Positions 23,051 to 30,664 of a stretch of 64,000 nucleotides of DNA are shown in pieces. This stretch comes from Streptomyces sp. TLI_105 (GTDB lineage: Bacteria > Actinomycetota > Actinomycetes > Streptomycetales > Streptomycetaceae), in contig NZ_FNSM01000001.1 in the NCBI RefSeq assembly GCF_900105415.1, positions 6,759,501 through 6,823,500 of the forward strand. Reading direction: 5' to 3'. Under the pieces are notes generated by a model. It did not search any database. It had not been told where the DNA came from and saw only the letters and a list, made by a program, of their open reading frames with translations. Both the position numbers and the translations under genes were made by a program. Every line of letters begins with the position of its first letter. Within the stretch, counting starts at the first letter, position 1.

Positions 23051-23082
23051 GAACCGCGCGGGCGAGCCGCAGGTGGTGCGGG

Positions 23083-24072
23083 TCAGGTCTTCAGGGCGCC
23101 GCGTAGCGCCGCCGCCACCGCGCGGGCCAGGCGCGCGTGCCCCGCGTCGTTCGGGTGGAGGCCGTCCGCCAGGTGCTCCGGGCCCAGGAGCGGGCGGCCC
23201 GGGAGGAGCAGGAGGTGGGGGTCGCCTTCCGCCGCGAGGTCCCGGGCCGCTCGTTCCATCGCCCGGCGCAGCTCCGTGAGCGTGGCCCCGAGGGCGTTGC
23301 GGGTGTGTTCCGCCTCGGGGCGCAGGACCGGGGAGACGATCAGCAGCGGGGTCTCCGGGTGGCCCCGGCGGACCAGGCCCACGAAGGCGCGGACGGTCGC
23401 GTAGAGCCAGTCGGCGGTGGCGGGCACCCGGGACCAGCAGTTGGTGCCGAAGGCGAGGGTGATGACCTCGCCCGGGAGCCGCGCCAGCTGCTCGGCCAGG
23501 GGCAGCTCCCCCCTGGCCCCGCCCGCGTACCCCAGGTTGACCGGGTCGAGGCCGAGGAGCCGCCCGGCCGTCGCGGGCCAGGAGTTCGCGGGGCGGGTCG
23601 ACCACCAGCCCTCGGTGATCGAGTCGCCGTGGACGAGCCAGCGGGGCCGGGCCGGGGCGGGGGAGAGGGCGCCGCCGACGGCCCGCAGGGCGAGCGGCAG
23701 GGGCGCCTGGCCCTCCGGGAGGTGGACGGTGAACACACCGCCGCCCGGGGGCAGCGGGAGCCTGACGACGGCCTCGGGGGCCGGGGCGGCGCACGTCTCG
23801 CCGACGAGCCGGGTGCCCTGCCAGAGGGCGAAGCAGTGCCGCAGCCCGTGCAGGGGGTCGCCGGGCTCTGGGACGGTCGCCCGGTAGCGGAGCTCCACCG
23901 CGCGCGTGCCGGGCGCGGCCGTGAACTCGATCCGTACGCCGATGGGCAGCGCCGCCCGTTCGGCGATGTCCCACGGCAGCCGTGCGAGGTCGTCGGGGTC
24001 GGCGCGTACGGGCCGGTCGCCGTCCAGCCAGGCCGTGCCGCGCAGGAACGGTGTCGGGTCGAGCCACTGCAC
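23083..24072 (-). CDS. SGNH/GDSL-family hydrolase
   Basis: 329 residues from a GTG at 24072 with GGAGG five bases upstream; the upstream ATG at 24138 has no ribosome site. No signal peptide is seen. The N-terminal 160 residues form a beta-rich domain (RVEFTAAPGTRAVELRYRA type). The SGNH hydrolase follows with block I WLVHGDSITEGWW (nucleophile Ser), block III GTNCW and block V DGLHPNDAGH (catalytic Asp and His). Two-domain proteins of this type are usually called GDSL lipases or carbohydrate esterases. The gene is convergent with tetR and divergent from the amino acid permease. Substrate unknown. Confidence 0.87.
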   Translation of the reverse strand: MQWLDPTPFLRGTAWLDGDRPVRADPDDLARLPWDIAERAALPIGVRIEFTAAPGTRAVELRYRATVPEPGDPLHGLRHCFALWQGTRLVGETCAAPAPEAVVRLPLPPGGGVFTVHLPEGQAPLPLALRAVGGALSPAPARPRWLVHGDSITEGWWSTRPANSWPATAGRLLGLDPVNLGYAGGARGELPLAEQLARLPGEVITLAFGTNCWSRVPATADWLYATVRAFVGLVRRGHPETPLLIVSPVLRPEAEHTRNALGATLTELRRAMERAARDLAAEGDPHLLLLPGRPLLGPEHLADGLHPNDAGHARLARAVAAALRGALKT

Positions 24073-24199
24073 CGGAACCTCCGATCGTGGGTCGCCAAAG
24101 GCGGTCGTCAGGGGCTCGCAGCGTCGGTCATTCCGCATGAGGAGTCCATACGCCCGCGCGGGCCGGTTCACACCCGGATGTGTCGATTCATGCGGGGGC

Positions 24200-24280
24200 G
24201 CGCAATGTTTGCCCGTCTGTGTTCGAAGAGCGCAATGATCATCCGGCACTGCGCAACAACCCTGCATTACGACTGCGAAC
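24200..24280. promoter_or_regulatory. Phased GCGCAA motifs upstream of the amino acid permease
   Basis: This is part of a 355-base gap between the divergent SGNH hydrolase and permease genes. GCGCAATG at 24200-24207 and 24230-24237 and GCGCAACA at 24251-24258 lie 30 and 21 bases apart, close to three and two helical turns, with a weaker TGCGAAC at 24274. The same motif with 31- and 22-base spacing precedes davA. An array of degenerate, phased boxes is what Lrp/AsnC regulators bind, and one is encoded downstream of this permease. Confidence 0.5.
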
Positions 24281-24427
24281 CTTCGCCCCTTAGGCTCGTG
24301 CCTCGTACCAGGAGTGGCGGCGACCGCCTGCTCGGCGGTTTCTGTCCCCCGTGGGCCTGCTCAGGCATGCCCGTGCACCGCCGCGGTCGTCTCCGTACCC
24401 ACAGGCAGCGATGAAGGAGCCTCCGCA

Positions 24428-25915
24428 GTGCTGGACCATGGCGCAGCCCCACCGGCCGTCGACACGACCACCCCGAAGACCTCCGTTCTCGGCGCGCTCG
24501 TCCGCCGCAAGCCGGTAGAACGCCTGGTCGACGAGGGTGGCCAGGGAGAGGGCGGCAGTCTCCGTCGCTCGCTCTCGATGTGGCAGCTGACCATGATCAG
24601 CATCGGTGCCACGCTCGGCACCGGCATCTTCGTCGTCCTCGGCGGCGCCGTCCCGAAGGCCGGTCCGGCCGTCACGATCGCCTTCGTCATCGCCGGCCTC
24701 ACGGCGCTGTTCTCGGCGCTCTCGTACGCCGAGCTGGCCGGCTCCATACCGGTCGCCGGCTCCTCGTACTCGTACGCGTACGCAACGATGGGTGAACTCG
24801 TCGCCTGGGTCTGCGGCTGGTGCCTGGTCCTGGAGTACGGCGTCTCCGTCGCGGCCGTGGCCGTCGGCTGGGGCGAGTACCTCAACGAGCTGCTCGACGG
24901 CACGATCGGCGTCACCATTCCCGACGTGCTCTCCTCGGCCCCCGGCGAGGGCGGTGTCATCAACCTGCCCGGCCTGATCGTCGTGCTGCTCGCCATGGTG
25001 TTCCTGCTCGGTGGCGCCCGCGAGTCCGCCGTGGTCAACACGATCATGGTCGTGGTGAAGATCGCCGCCCTCGCGCTCTTCTGCGCGATCGGCTTCATGG
25101 GCTTCAAGTCCGGCAACTACAAGGACTTCATGCCGCTCGGCATGACCGGTGTCGGCGCCGCGAGCGCCAGCCTCTTCTTCTCGTACATCGGTTTCGACGC
25201 CGCCTCCACGGCCGGCGAGGAGGCGAAGAACCCCAAGCGCGACCTGCCCCGCGCGATCATGCTCTCGCTGCTCATCGTCACCGCCCTCTACGTCCTGGTC
25301 GCCGCCGTCGCGGTCGGCGCGTGGAACTGGAAGGAGTTCGAGGGCTCCGAGGCCACGCTCGCGGCGATCATGAACGACGTCACCGGGCAGACCTTCTGGG
25401 GCACCATGCTCGCCGCCGGCGCGGTCATCTCCATCGCCAGCGTCGTCCTCACCGTGCTCTACGGCCAGACCCGCATCCTCTTCGCGATGTCCCGCGACGG
25501 CCTGGTCCCCAAGGTCTTCGGCAAGGTCAGCGGCAAGACCGGCACCCCGCGCATCAACACGGTCATCGTCTCGCTCTTCTGCGCCGTCCTCGCGTCGGTC
25601 GTCCCGCTCTACAAGCTCGTCGACGCCACCAGCATCGGCACGCTCTTCGCCTTCGGCCTGGTCAACATCGCGGTCATCGTGCTCCGCCGCACCCGCCCGG
25701 ACATGCCGCGCACCTTCAAGGTGGCCCTCGGCCCGGTCTTCCCGATCCTCGGCCTGGGCTTCTGCGTGTACAACATGTTCGGCCTCGACGCCGTCACCTG
25801 GGTGGTCTTCGGTTGCTGGATGGCCGCCGGGCTCGTGTTCTACTTCCTGTACGGCATGCGCCGCTCCCGACTGGCCACGGCCCCGGCCCTGGCAGAGGCT
25901 CCAGCAGAGAAGTGA
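24428..25915 (+). CDS. APC-family cationic amino acid permease (probable lysine importer)
   Basis: 495 residues from a GTG at 24428 with AAGGAG 8 bases before it. After a hydrophilic N-terminus, about 12 membrane segments follow. TM1 contains the unwound substrate-binding signature SIGATLGTGIFVVLGG (about 55-70), then VTIAFVIAGLTALFSALSYAEL and SYSYAYATMGELVAWVCGW, typical of the cationic amino acid transporter branch (CAT/YfnA). FFSYIGFDAASTAGEEAKNP is the conserved loop before TM7. It is 10 bases from an Lrp-type regulator gene and close to davA-davB, so lysine is the likeliest substrate by context. Confidence 0.88.
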   Translation: MLDHGAAPPAVDTTTPKTSVLGALVRRKPVERLVDEGGQGEGGSLRRSLSMWQLTMISIGATLGTGIFVVLGGAVPKAGPAVTIAFVIAGLTALFSALSYAELAGSIPVAGSSYSYAYATMGELVAWVCGWCLVLEYGVSVAAVAVGWGEYLNELLDGTIGVTIPDVLSSAPGEGGVINLPGLIVVLLAMVFLLGGARESAVVNTIMVVVKIAALALFCAIGFMGFKSGNYKDFMPLGMTGVGAASASLFFSYIGFDAASTAGEEAKNPKRDLPRAIMLSLLIVTALYVLVAAVAVGAWNWKEFEGSEATLAAIMNDVTGQTFWGTMLAAGAVISIASVVLTVLYGQTRILFAMSRDGLVPKVFGKVSGKTGTPRINTVIVSLFCAVLASVVPLYKLVDATSIGTLFAFGLVNIAVIVLRRTRPDMPRTFKVALGPVFPILGLGFCVYNMFGLDAVTWVVFGCWMAAGLVFYFLYGMRRSRLATAPALAEAPAEK

Positions 25916-25925
25916 TCCACCCGTA

Positions 25926-26381
25926 GTGCGACTCAACGACCTCGACGAACGCATCGTCCACGCCCTCGCGGAAGACGCCCGCCGCAGCTACGCCGACATC
26001 GGCTCGCTCGTCGGACTCTCCGCCCCCGCCGTGAAGCGGCGCGTGGACCGCCTCCGGGCCGAGGGAGCCATCACCGGCTTCACCGTCCGGGTGGACCCCG
26101 CGGCGCTCGGCTGGGAGACCGAGGGCTTCGTCGAGATCTACTGCCGCCACAACACCTCGCCGGAGGACATCCGGCGGGGTCTGGAGCGGTACCCCGAGGT
26201 GGTGTCCGCGTCGACCGTCACCGGTGACGCGGACGCCGTCGTCCAGGTCTTCGCCTCGGACATGCGCCACTTCGAGCGCGTCCTGGAGCGCATCGCGGGC
26301 GAGCCCTTCGTGGAGCGCACCAAGTCCGTCCTGGTGCTCTCGCCGCTGCTGCGGCGCTTCTCCTCGGGCTCGCCGGCGTAG
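25926..26381 (+). CDS. Lrp/AsnC-family transcriptional regulator
   Basis: 151 residues, GTG start, beginning 10 bases after the permease stop, so co-transcribed. The N-terminal HTH is LNDLDERIVHALAEDARRSYADIGSLVGLSAPAVKRRVDRLRAEGAI (about 3-50). The C-terminal RAM domain (about 65-145) has the ligand-binding strand pattern around STVTGDADAVVQVFASDMRHFERVL. Family members sense amino acids and bind phased sites as octamers. It probably senses lysine or a related amino acid and controls the permease and davA-davB, whose upstream regions share phased GCGCAA boxes. Confidence 0.93.
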   Translation: MRLNDLDERIVHALAEDARRSYADIGSLVGLSAPAVKRRVDRLRAEGAITGFTVRVDPAALGWETEGFVEIYCRHNTSPEDIRRGLERYPEVVSASTVTGDADAVVQVFASDMRHFERVLERIAGEPFVERTKSVLVLSPLLRRFSSGSPA

Positions 26382-26394
26382 CGGTGTGCGGCCG

Positions 26395-26428
26395 GGGGCG
26401 GTGCGGGCCGTGGTTCCCGCACCGCCCC
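26395..26428. terminator. Hairpin between lrp-type gene and secreted-protein gene
   Basis: Perfect 13-bp stem GGGGCGGTGCGGG (26395-26407) with 26416-26428, 8-base loop, then CTTCG. It lies 13 bases after the regulator stop and 28 before the end of the convergent gene. Confidence 0.8.
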
Positions 26429-26456
26429 TTCGCCCCGCCTACCCCCGTGGGGCGGT

Positions 26457-27014
26457 CTATTCGGTCGGGTAGTCGAGCTGCCAGGGCAGCACCTTGAAGT
26501 CGCCGGTGCCGGGCAGCACCTTCTCGAACGGGGCAGAGCTCAGGCACGGCGGAACCTCCAGGTTCGTCTCGCGCCCCACCCAGCTGTAGCCCAGCCGGTC
26601 CTGCTTGCCGAGGTCGTGGACGGAGACCCCGACCCGCTTGCCCATGCGGTCCTTCAGGTCGGTTTCGACGATGACACCCGTCACGACGGCCATCTTGCCG
26701 CCGGTGACCAGACAGTCGACCTTTGCCACCGCGTACCCGCCCTTGACGCCGGGCTTGTAGTGGCTGAACCGGAAGGTGCCCGTCGCGGCCTGCGGGTCCT
26801 TGTTGTCCTTCGCCGCCAGATGCGCGTCGAAGCTGAACGTGATGTCGTCCCCGGCCGGCCGGTACAGCTTGGCGGTGCCGGTCAGCGCGGCGGCTTCCCG
26901 GGCCGTGTGCGTCCCGTGCCCGCCCTCTCCTCCCGAGGCGATGGCGACACCCCCCGCCCCCAGGGTGAGCAGCACCGCGGCGGCTACGGCGACGATCTTC
27001 GTACGACGGTTCAT
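26457..27014 (-). CDS. Small secreted protein of unknown function
   Basis: 185 residues from the ATG at 27014 behind AGGGA. The N-terminus is a Sec signal peptide (MNRRTKIVAVAAAVLLTLGAGGVAIASG, cleavage near residue 28). The mature part is about 155 residues, with beta-strand-like stretches (TGTAKLYRPAGDDITFSFDAHLA, TGTFRFSHYKP, YAVAKVDCLVTGGKMAVVTGV) and two cysteines that could form a disulfide (in DCLVTG and PPCLSS). I do not recognise a domain. It shares its 287-base upstream region with divergent davA, so the phased boxes there might also affect it. Confidence 0.82.
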   Translation of the reverse strand: MNRRTKIVAVAAAVLLTLGAGGVAIASGGEGGHGTHTAREAAALTGTAKLYRPAGDDITFSFDAHLAAKDNKDPQAATGTFRFSHYKPGVKGGYAVAKVDCLVTGGKMAVVTGVIVETDLKDRMGKRVGVSVHDLGKQDRLGYSWVGRETNLEVPPCLSSAPFEKVLPGTGDFKVLPWQLDYPTE

Positions 27015-27157
27015 CGTGGTCCCTTTCGGCAGGCCGTCCGGCAGGTCTTCCGGACGACCACCACTCTTCCGCCCGGGGCGCGCCCGGGCGTCGGGCCGCA
27101 GAAGGGTCCTCGTCTCCGCCGCGCGGCGGGGGAGCCGTACGACCCCGGTCGGAGCCG

Positions 27158-27219
27158 CGCGCAACGAATCGACGCGCCGACCACGGATCGCGCAACGGTT
27201 CGACGGTCGGTCCGCAACG
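27158..27219. promoter_or_regulatory. Phased direct repeats upstream of davA
   Basis: CGCGCAACGAATCGACG (27158-27174) and CGCGCAACGGTTCGACG (27189-27205) are 15/17 identical direct repeats, 31 bases apart, and a third shorter box CCGCAACG starts at 27212, 22 bases further on. The array lies between the divergent secreted-protein gene and davA. Its motif and spacing match the array before the permease (24200-24258), which suggests a shared regulator, most simply the Lrp-type protein. Confidence 0.55.
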
Positions 27220-27301
27220 CTGCCGCCTTGTCCCGGTGGAGCGCGAAACCGTACCGTTTTTGACGTCTTCCCCCTGTACTTTCGACCGTCGAGGATCGCC
27301 G

Positions 27302-28108
27302 ATGCCCGCGCTGCGCACCGCCCTGCTCCAGAGCTCCGGTGAGCTCGGTGACGTGGCCGCCAACCTCAAGACCCTCGACGAGGCCGCCGCCCGTGCCGCG
27401 GCCGCCGGCGCCGACCTGCTGCTCGCCCCCGAGCTCTTCCTGACCGGCTACGCCATCGGCGCCGACATCGCGCGCCTGGCCGAGCCGGTCGACGGCCCCT
27501 CCGCCCGCGCCGTCGCGGCCGTCGCCGTGCGCCACGGCCTGGCCGTCGGCTACGGCTACCCGGAGCGGGACACCGAGCGGCACGGCGTCCTGTACAACTC
27601 CGCGCAGCTCATCGGCGCCGACGGCGTCCCGCTGGTGCAGTACCGCAAGACCCACCTCTTCGGGGACTTCGAGCTGAAGTGGTTCACCCCCGGTGACCGC
27701 CCCGTCGTCCAGGCGGAGCTCGGCGGGCTCACCGTCGGCATGATGATCTGCTACGACGTCGAGTTCCCCGAGAACGTCCGGGCGCACGCGCTGGCCGGCA
27801 CGGACCTCCTCCTCGTGCCCACCGCGCTCATGCACCCCGCCGAGGTCGTGCCCCTGTCCGTGGTGCCGGTCCGCGCCTTCGAGAACCAGCTCTACCTCGC
27901 GTACGCCAACCGGACCGGCCCCGAGGGCGACTTCGAGTTCGTCGGCCTCTCCACCCTGGCAGGCCCCGACGGCACCGCCCGGGCCCGCGCCGGACGCGGC
28001 GAGGAGCTCGTCCTCGGCGACGTCGACCCGGCCTTCCTCGCGGCCTCCCGCGCGGAGAACCCCTACCTGCGCGACCGGCGCCCGGGCCTCTACGGCTCCC
28101 TCGTCTGA
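27302..28108 (+). CDS. davA: Carbon-nitrogen hydrolase, probable 5-aminopentanamidase (DavA)
   Basis: 268 residues, nitrilase superfamily. The catalytic triad is in place: Glu in LAPELFLTGY, Lys in YRKTHLFGDFE, Cys in MICYDVEFPE. DavA hydrolyses 5-aminopentanamide to 5-aminovalerate in the lysine monooxygenase pathway. The assignment rests mainly on the neighbour 60 bases downstream, which closely matches lysine 2-monooxygenase, and on overall likeness to Pseudomonas DavA as I remember it. A general omega-amidase activity cannot be excluded. Preceded by phased boxes, it is likely co-transcribed with davB. Confidence 0.8.
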   Translation: MPALRTALLQSSGELGDVAANLKTLDEAAARAAAAGADLLLAPELFLTGYAIGADIARLAEPVDGPSARAVAAVAVRHGLAVGYGYPERDTERHGVLYNSAQLIGADGVPLVQYRKTHLFGDFELKWFTPGDRPVVQAELGGLTVGMMICYDVEFPENVRAHALAGTDLLLVPTALMHPAEVVPLSVVPVRAFENQLYLAYANRTGPEGDFEFVGLSTLAGPDGTARARAGRGEELVLGDVDPAFLAASRAENPYLRDRRPGLYGSLV

Positions 28109-28167
28109 GCCGCCGCCCCACCCCCCTCCCCGCCTCACCCTTTTTCCGTGCAAGGAGTCCGTACCCC

Positions 28168-29865
28168 ATGACGTCCACGGTGCCCACGACCGCCGTCCCG
28201 CACAGCGACGGCCAGCCGCCGATCACCATGTTCGGTCCGGACTTCCCGTACGCCTACGACGACTTCCTGGCCCACCCGGCCGGGCTCGGCCAGATACCGG
28301 CCACCGAGCACGGCACCGAGGTCGCCGTCATCGGCGGCGGGCTCTCCGGCATCATCGCCGCGTACGAGCTGATGAAGATGGGCCTCAAGCCCGTCGTCTA
28401 CGAGGCCGACCAGATCGGCGGCCGACTGCGCACCGTCGGCTTCGAGGGCACCGGCGCCGAGGGCCTCACCGCGGAGATGGGCGCCATGCGCTTCCCGCCC
28501 TCCTCGACCGCGCTCCAGCACTACATCGACCTGGTCGGCCTGGAGACCAAGCCCTTCCCGAACCCGCTGGCCGAGTCGACCCCGTCGACCGTCGTCGACC
28601 TCAAGGGCGAGTCGCACTACGCCACCACCGTCGACGACCTCCCGCAGGTCTACCGCGACGTGATGAACGCGTGGAACGCCTGCCTGGACGAGGGCGCCGA
28701 CTTCTCCGACATGAACCAGGCCATGCGCGAGCGCGACGTCCCGCGCATCCGCGAGATCTGGTCGAAGCTCGTCGAGAAGCTCGACAACCAGACCTTCTAC
28801 GGCTTCCTCTGCGACTCCGAGGCCTTCAAGTCCTTCCGCCACCGCGAGATCTTCGGCCAGGTCGGCTTCGGCACCGGCGGCTGGGACACCGACTTCCCCA
28901 ACTCCATCCTGGAGATCCTCCGCGTCGTCTACACCGAGGCCGACGACCACCACCGCGGCATCGTCGGCGGCTCGCAGCAGCTGCCGATGCGCCTGTGGGA
29001 GCGCGAGCCGGAGAAGATCGTCCACTGGGCGCAGGGCACCTCGCTCAGCTCCCTGCACGATGGCACCCCGAAGCCGGCCGTGACGCGGCTGAACCGGACC
29101 GCCGGCAACCGGATCACGGTCACCGACGCCTCCGGCGACATCCGCACGTACCAGGCGGCGATCTTCACCGCCCAGTCCTGGATGCTGCTCTCCAAGATCG
29201 CCTGCGACGACTCGCTCTTCCCGATCGACCACTGGACGGCGATCGAGCGCACCCACTACATGGAGTCCTCGAAGCTCTTCGTCCCCGTCGACCGGCCGTT
29301 CTGGCTGGACAAGGACGAGGAGACCGGCCGGGACGTCATGTCGATGACGCTGACCGACCGGATGACCCGCGGCACCTACCTCCTGGACGAGGGCCCGGAC
29401 AAGCCGGCCGTCATCTGCCTCTCGTACACCTGGTGCGACGACAGCCTGAAGTGGCTGCCGCTCTCGGCGAACGAGCGGATGGAGGTCATGCTGAAGTCGC
29501 TCGGCGAGATCTACCCGAAGGTCGACATCCGGAAGCACATCATCGGCAACCCGGTGACGGTCTCCTGGGAGAACGAGCCTTACTTCATGGGCGCCTTCAA
29601 GGCGAACCTGCCGGGCCACTACCGCTACCAGCGCCGCCTGTTCACGCACTTCATGCAGGACCGGCTGCCCGAGGACAAGCGGGGCATCTTCCTCGCCGGC
29701 GACGACATCTCCTGGACGGCCGGCTGGGCCGAGGGCGCGGTGCAGACGGCGCTCAACGCGGTCTGGGGCGTGATGCACCACTTCGGCGGCGGCACCGACG
29801 CCACCAACCCGGGCCCGGGCGACGTGTACGACGAGATCGCCCCGGTCGAGCTGCCGGAGGACTGA
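28168..29865 (+). CDS. davB: Flavin monooxygenase, probable lysine 2-monooxygenase (DavB)
   Basis: 565 residues. The FAD-binding Rossmann motif is at about 51-80 (VAVIGGGLSGIIAAYELMKMGLKPVVYEA) with GGRLRTVGF and EMGAMRFPPSSTALQHYIDLVGLETKPFPNPL. The C-terminal FAD segment is GIFLAGDDISWTAGWAEGAVQTALNAVWG. The opening ITMFGPDFPYAYDDFLAHPAGLG and the ending NPGPGDVYDEIAPV are those of Pseudomonas lysine 2-monooxygenase as I recall it. The enzyme oxidatively decarboxylates L-lysine to 5-aminopentanamide, which DavA then hydrolyses. Tryptophan 2-monooxygenase (auxin pathway) is the related alternative, but the DavA partner and cationic permease favour lysine. Confidence 0.82.
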   Translation: MTSTVPTTAVPHSDGQPPITMFGPDFPYAYDDFLAHPAGLGQIPATEHGTEVAVIGGGLSGIIAAYELMKMGLKPVVYEADQIGGRLRTVGFEGTGAEGLTAEMGAMRFPPSSTALQHYIDLVGLETKPFPNPLAESTPSTVVDLKGESHYATTVDDLPQVYRDVMNAWNACLDEGADFSDMNQAMRERDVPRIREIWSKLVEKLDNQTFYGFLCDSEAFKSFRHREIFGQVGFGTGGWDTDFPNSILEILRVVYTEADDHHRGIVGGSQQLPMRLWEREPEKIVHWAQGTSLSSLHDGTPKPAVTRLNRTAGNRITVTDASGDIRTYQAAIFTAQSWMLLSKIACDDSLFPIDHWTAIERTHYMESSKLFVPVDRPFWLDKDEETGRDVMSMTLTDRMTRGTYLLDEGPDKPAVICLSYTWCDDSLKWLPLSANERMEVMLKSLGEIYPKVDIRKHIIGNPVTVSWENEPYFMGAFKANLPGHYRYQRRLFTHFMQDRLPEDKRGIFLAGDDISWTAGWAEGAVQTALNAVWGVMHHFGGGTDATNPGPGDVYDEIAPVELPED

Positions 29866-29871
29866 GCCCCG

Positions 29872-30591
29872 TCAGGGCCTGGTGAGGGGCGTGAGCAGCA
29901 TCCGCCCCACCAGGCCCACCGACCGGTCGAGGCGTTCGGTGAACTCGCCCGCGAGCTCGGGCAGGCCGCGCAGCTGCCAGAGCGAGCGGGCGGCGAGCCA
30001 GGCCCCGTCGCGGGCCCGGTCCAGGCTCCAGCAGCCGAGCAGATGCGTCAGCGGGTCCGCGATCTCCAGGAGGTCCGGGCCCGGCATCAGTTCCTCCCGG
30101 ATGCGCTCCTCCAGGAGGACGAGGATGTCGCCGACCCGGTCGAACTCGTCCTCCAGGTCGGCCGGCGCGCACCCCAGGATCCGGCAGGCGTCGACCACCG
30201 CGAGGGCCAGGTCGTGGCCGATGTGGGCGTTGATCCCGGCGAGCGCGAACTGCAGCGGCCGTACGCCGGGATGGCGGCGGTAGTGGAAGAGGGGCCGCCA
30301 GCAGGCCGGCGCGGGACGGCCACCGGCGACGGCGTCGACCGCCGCGAGATAGCGCTCGGCGAACCGTACGTCGAGGGTCGCGGCGGCCCGCCGGTCGGCG
30401 AAGGTGCCCGCCTCGATGGCGTGGCCGATCTCCTCGGTGACCGTCAGGTAGACCCGGTTGAAGACGGCGACCCCATCGGCCGGATGCCAGGCCGAGCGGA
30501 GCGCCCGCATCCGGTCCACCACGGGGTCGACCGCGACGAACTGGCCGATGCGCGGTCCGATCTGCTGCCCGATCTGCTGGGTCTGCGCCAT
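29872..30591 (-). CDS. DUF5995-like family protein
   Basis: 239 residues, soluble, no signal peptide or membrane segment. It is mainly helical, with blocks VVDRMRALRSAWHPADGVAVFNRVYLTVTEEIGHAI and LAGINAHIGHDLALAVVDACRILG, a His-rich core that might hold metal or act on a substrate. I place it with DUF5995 from memory of that pattern; no function is established. Its stop lies 6 bases from the convergent davB stop. It lies downstream of uraA on the same strand, separated by a hairpin, and so is probably expressed independently. Confidence 0.65.
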   Translation of the reverse strand: MAQTQQIGQQIGPRIGQFVAVDPVVDRMRALRSAWHPADGVAVFNRVYLTVTEEIGHAIEAGTFADRRAAATLDVRFAERYLAAVDAVAGGRPAPACWRPLFHYRRHPGVRPLQFALAGINAHIGHDLALAVVDACRILGCAPADLEDEFDRVGDILVLLEERIREELMPGPDLLEIADPLTHLLGCWSLDRARDGAWLAARSLWQLRGLPELAGEFTERLDRSVGLVGRMLLTPLTRP

Positions 30592-30610
30592 GGGGGCAGG
30601 CTCCCAGCCG

Positions 30611-30641
30611 CCGGGCCCGGGAGGGAACTCCTCGGGCCCGG
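30611..30641 (-). terminator. Hairpin after uraA
   Basis: CCGGGCCCG (30611-30619) pairs with CGGGCCCGG (30633-30641) around a 13-base loop. It lies 24 bases past the minus-strand uraA stop, between it and the DUF5995 start. Confidence 0.55.
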
Positions 30642-30664
30642 CTTACCCAGAACGGGCGAATCAC

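Noticed and set aside
27302..29865. An indole-3-acetamide (auxin) pathway from the monooxygenase and amidase pair
   Set aside because: The monooxygenase resembles lysine 2-monooxygenase more than IaaM along its length, and the hydrolase is a nitrilase-fold amidase like DavA, not an amidase-signature IaaH.
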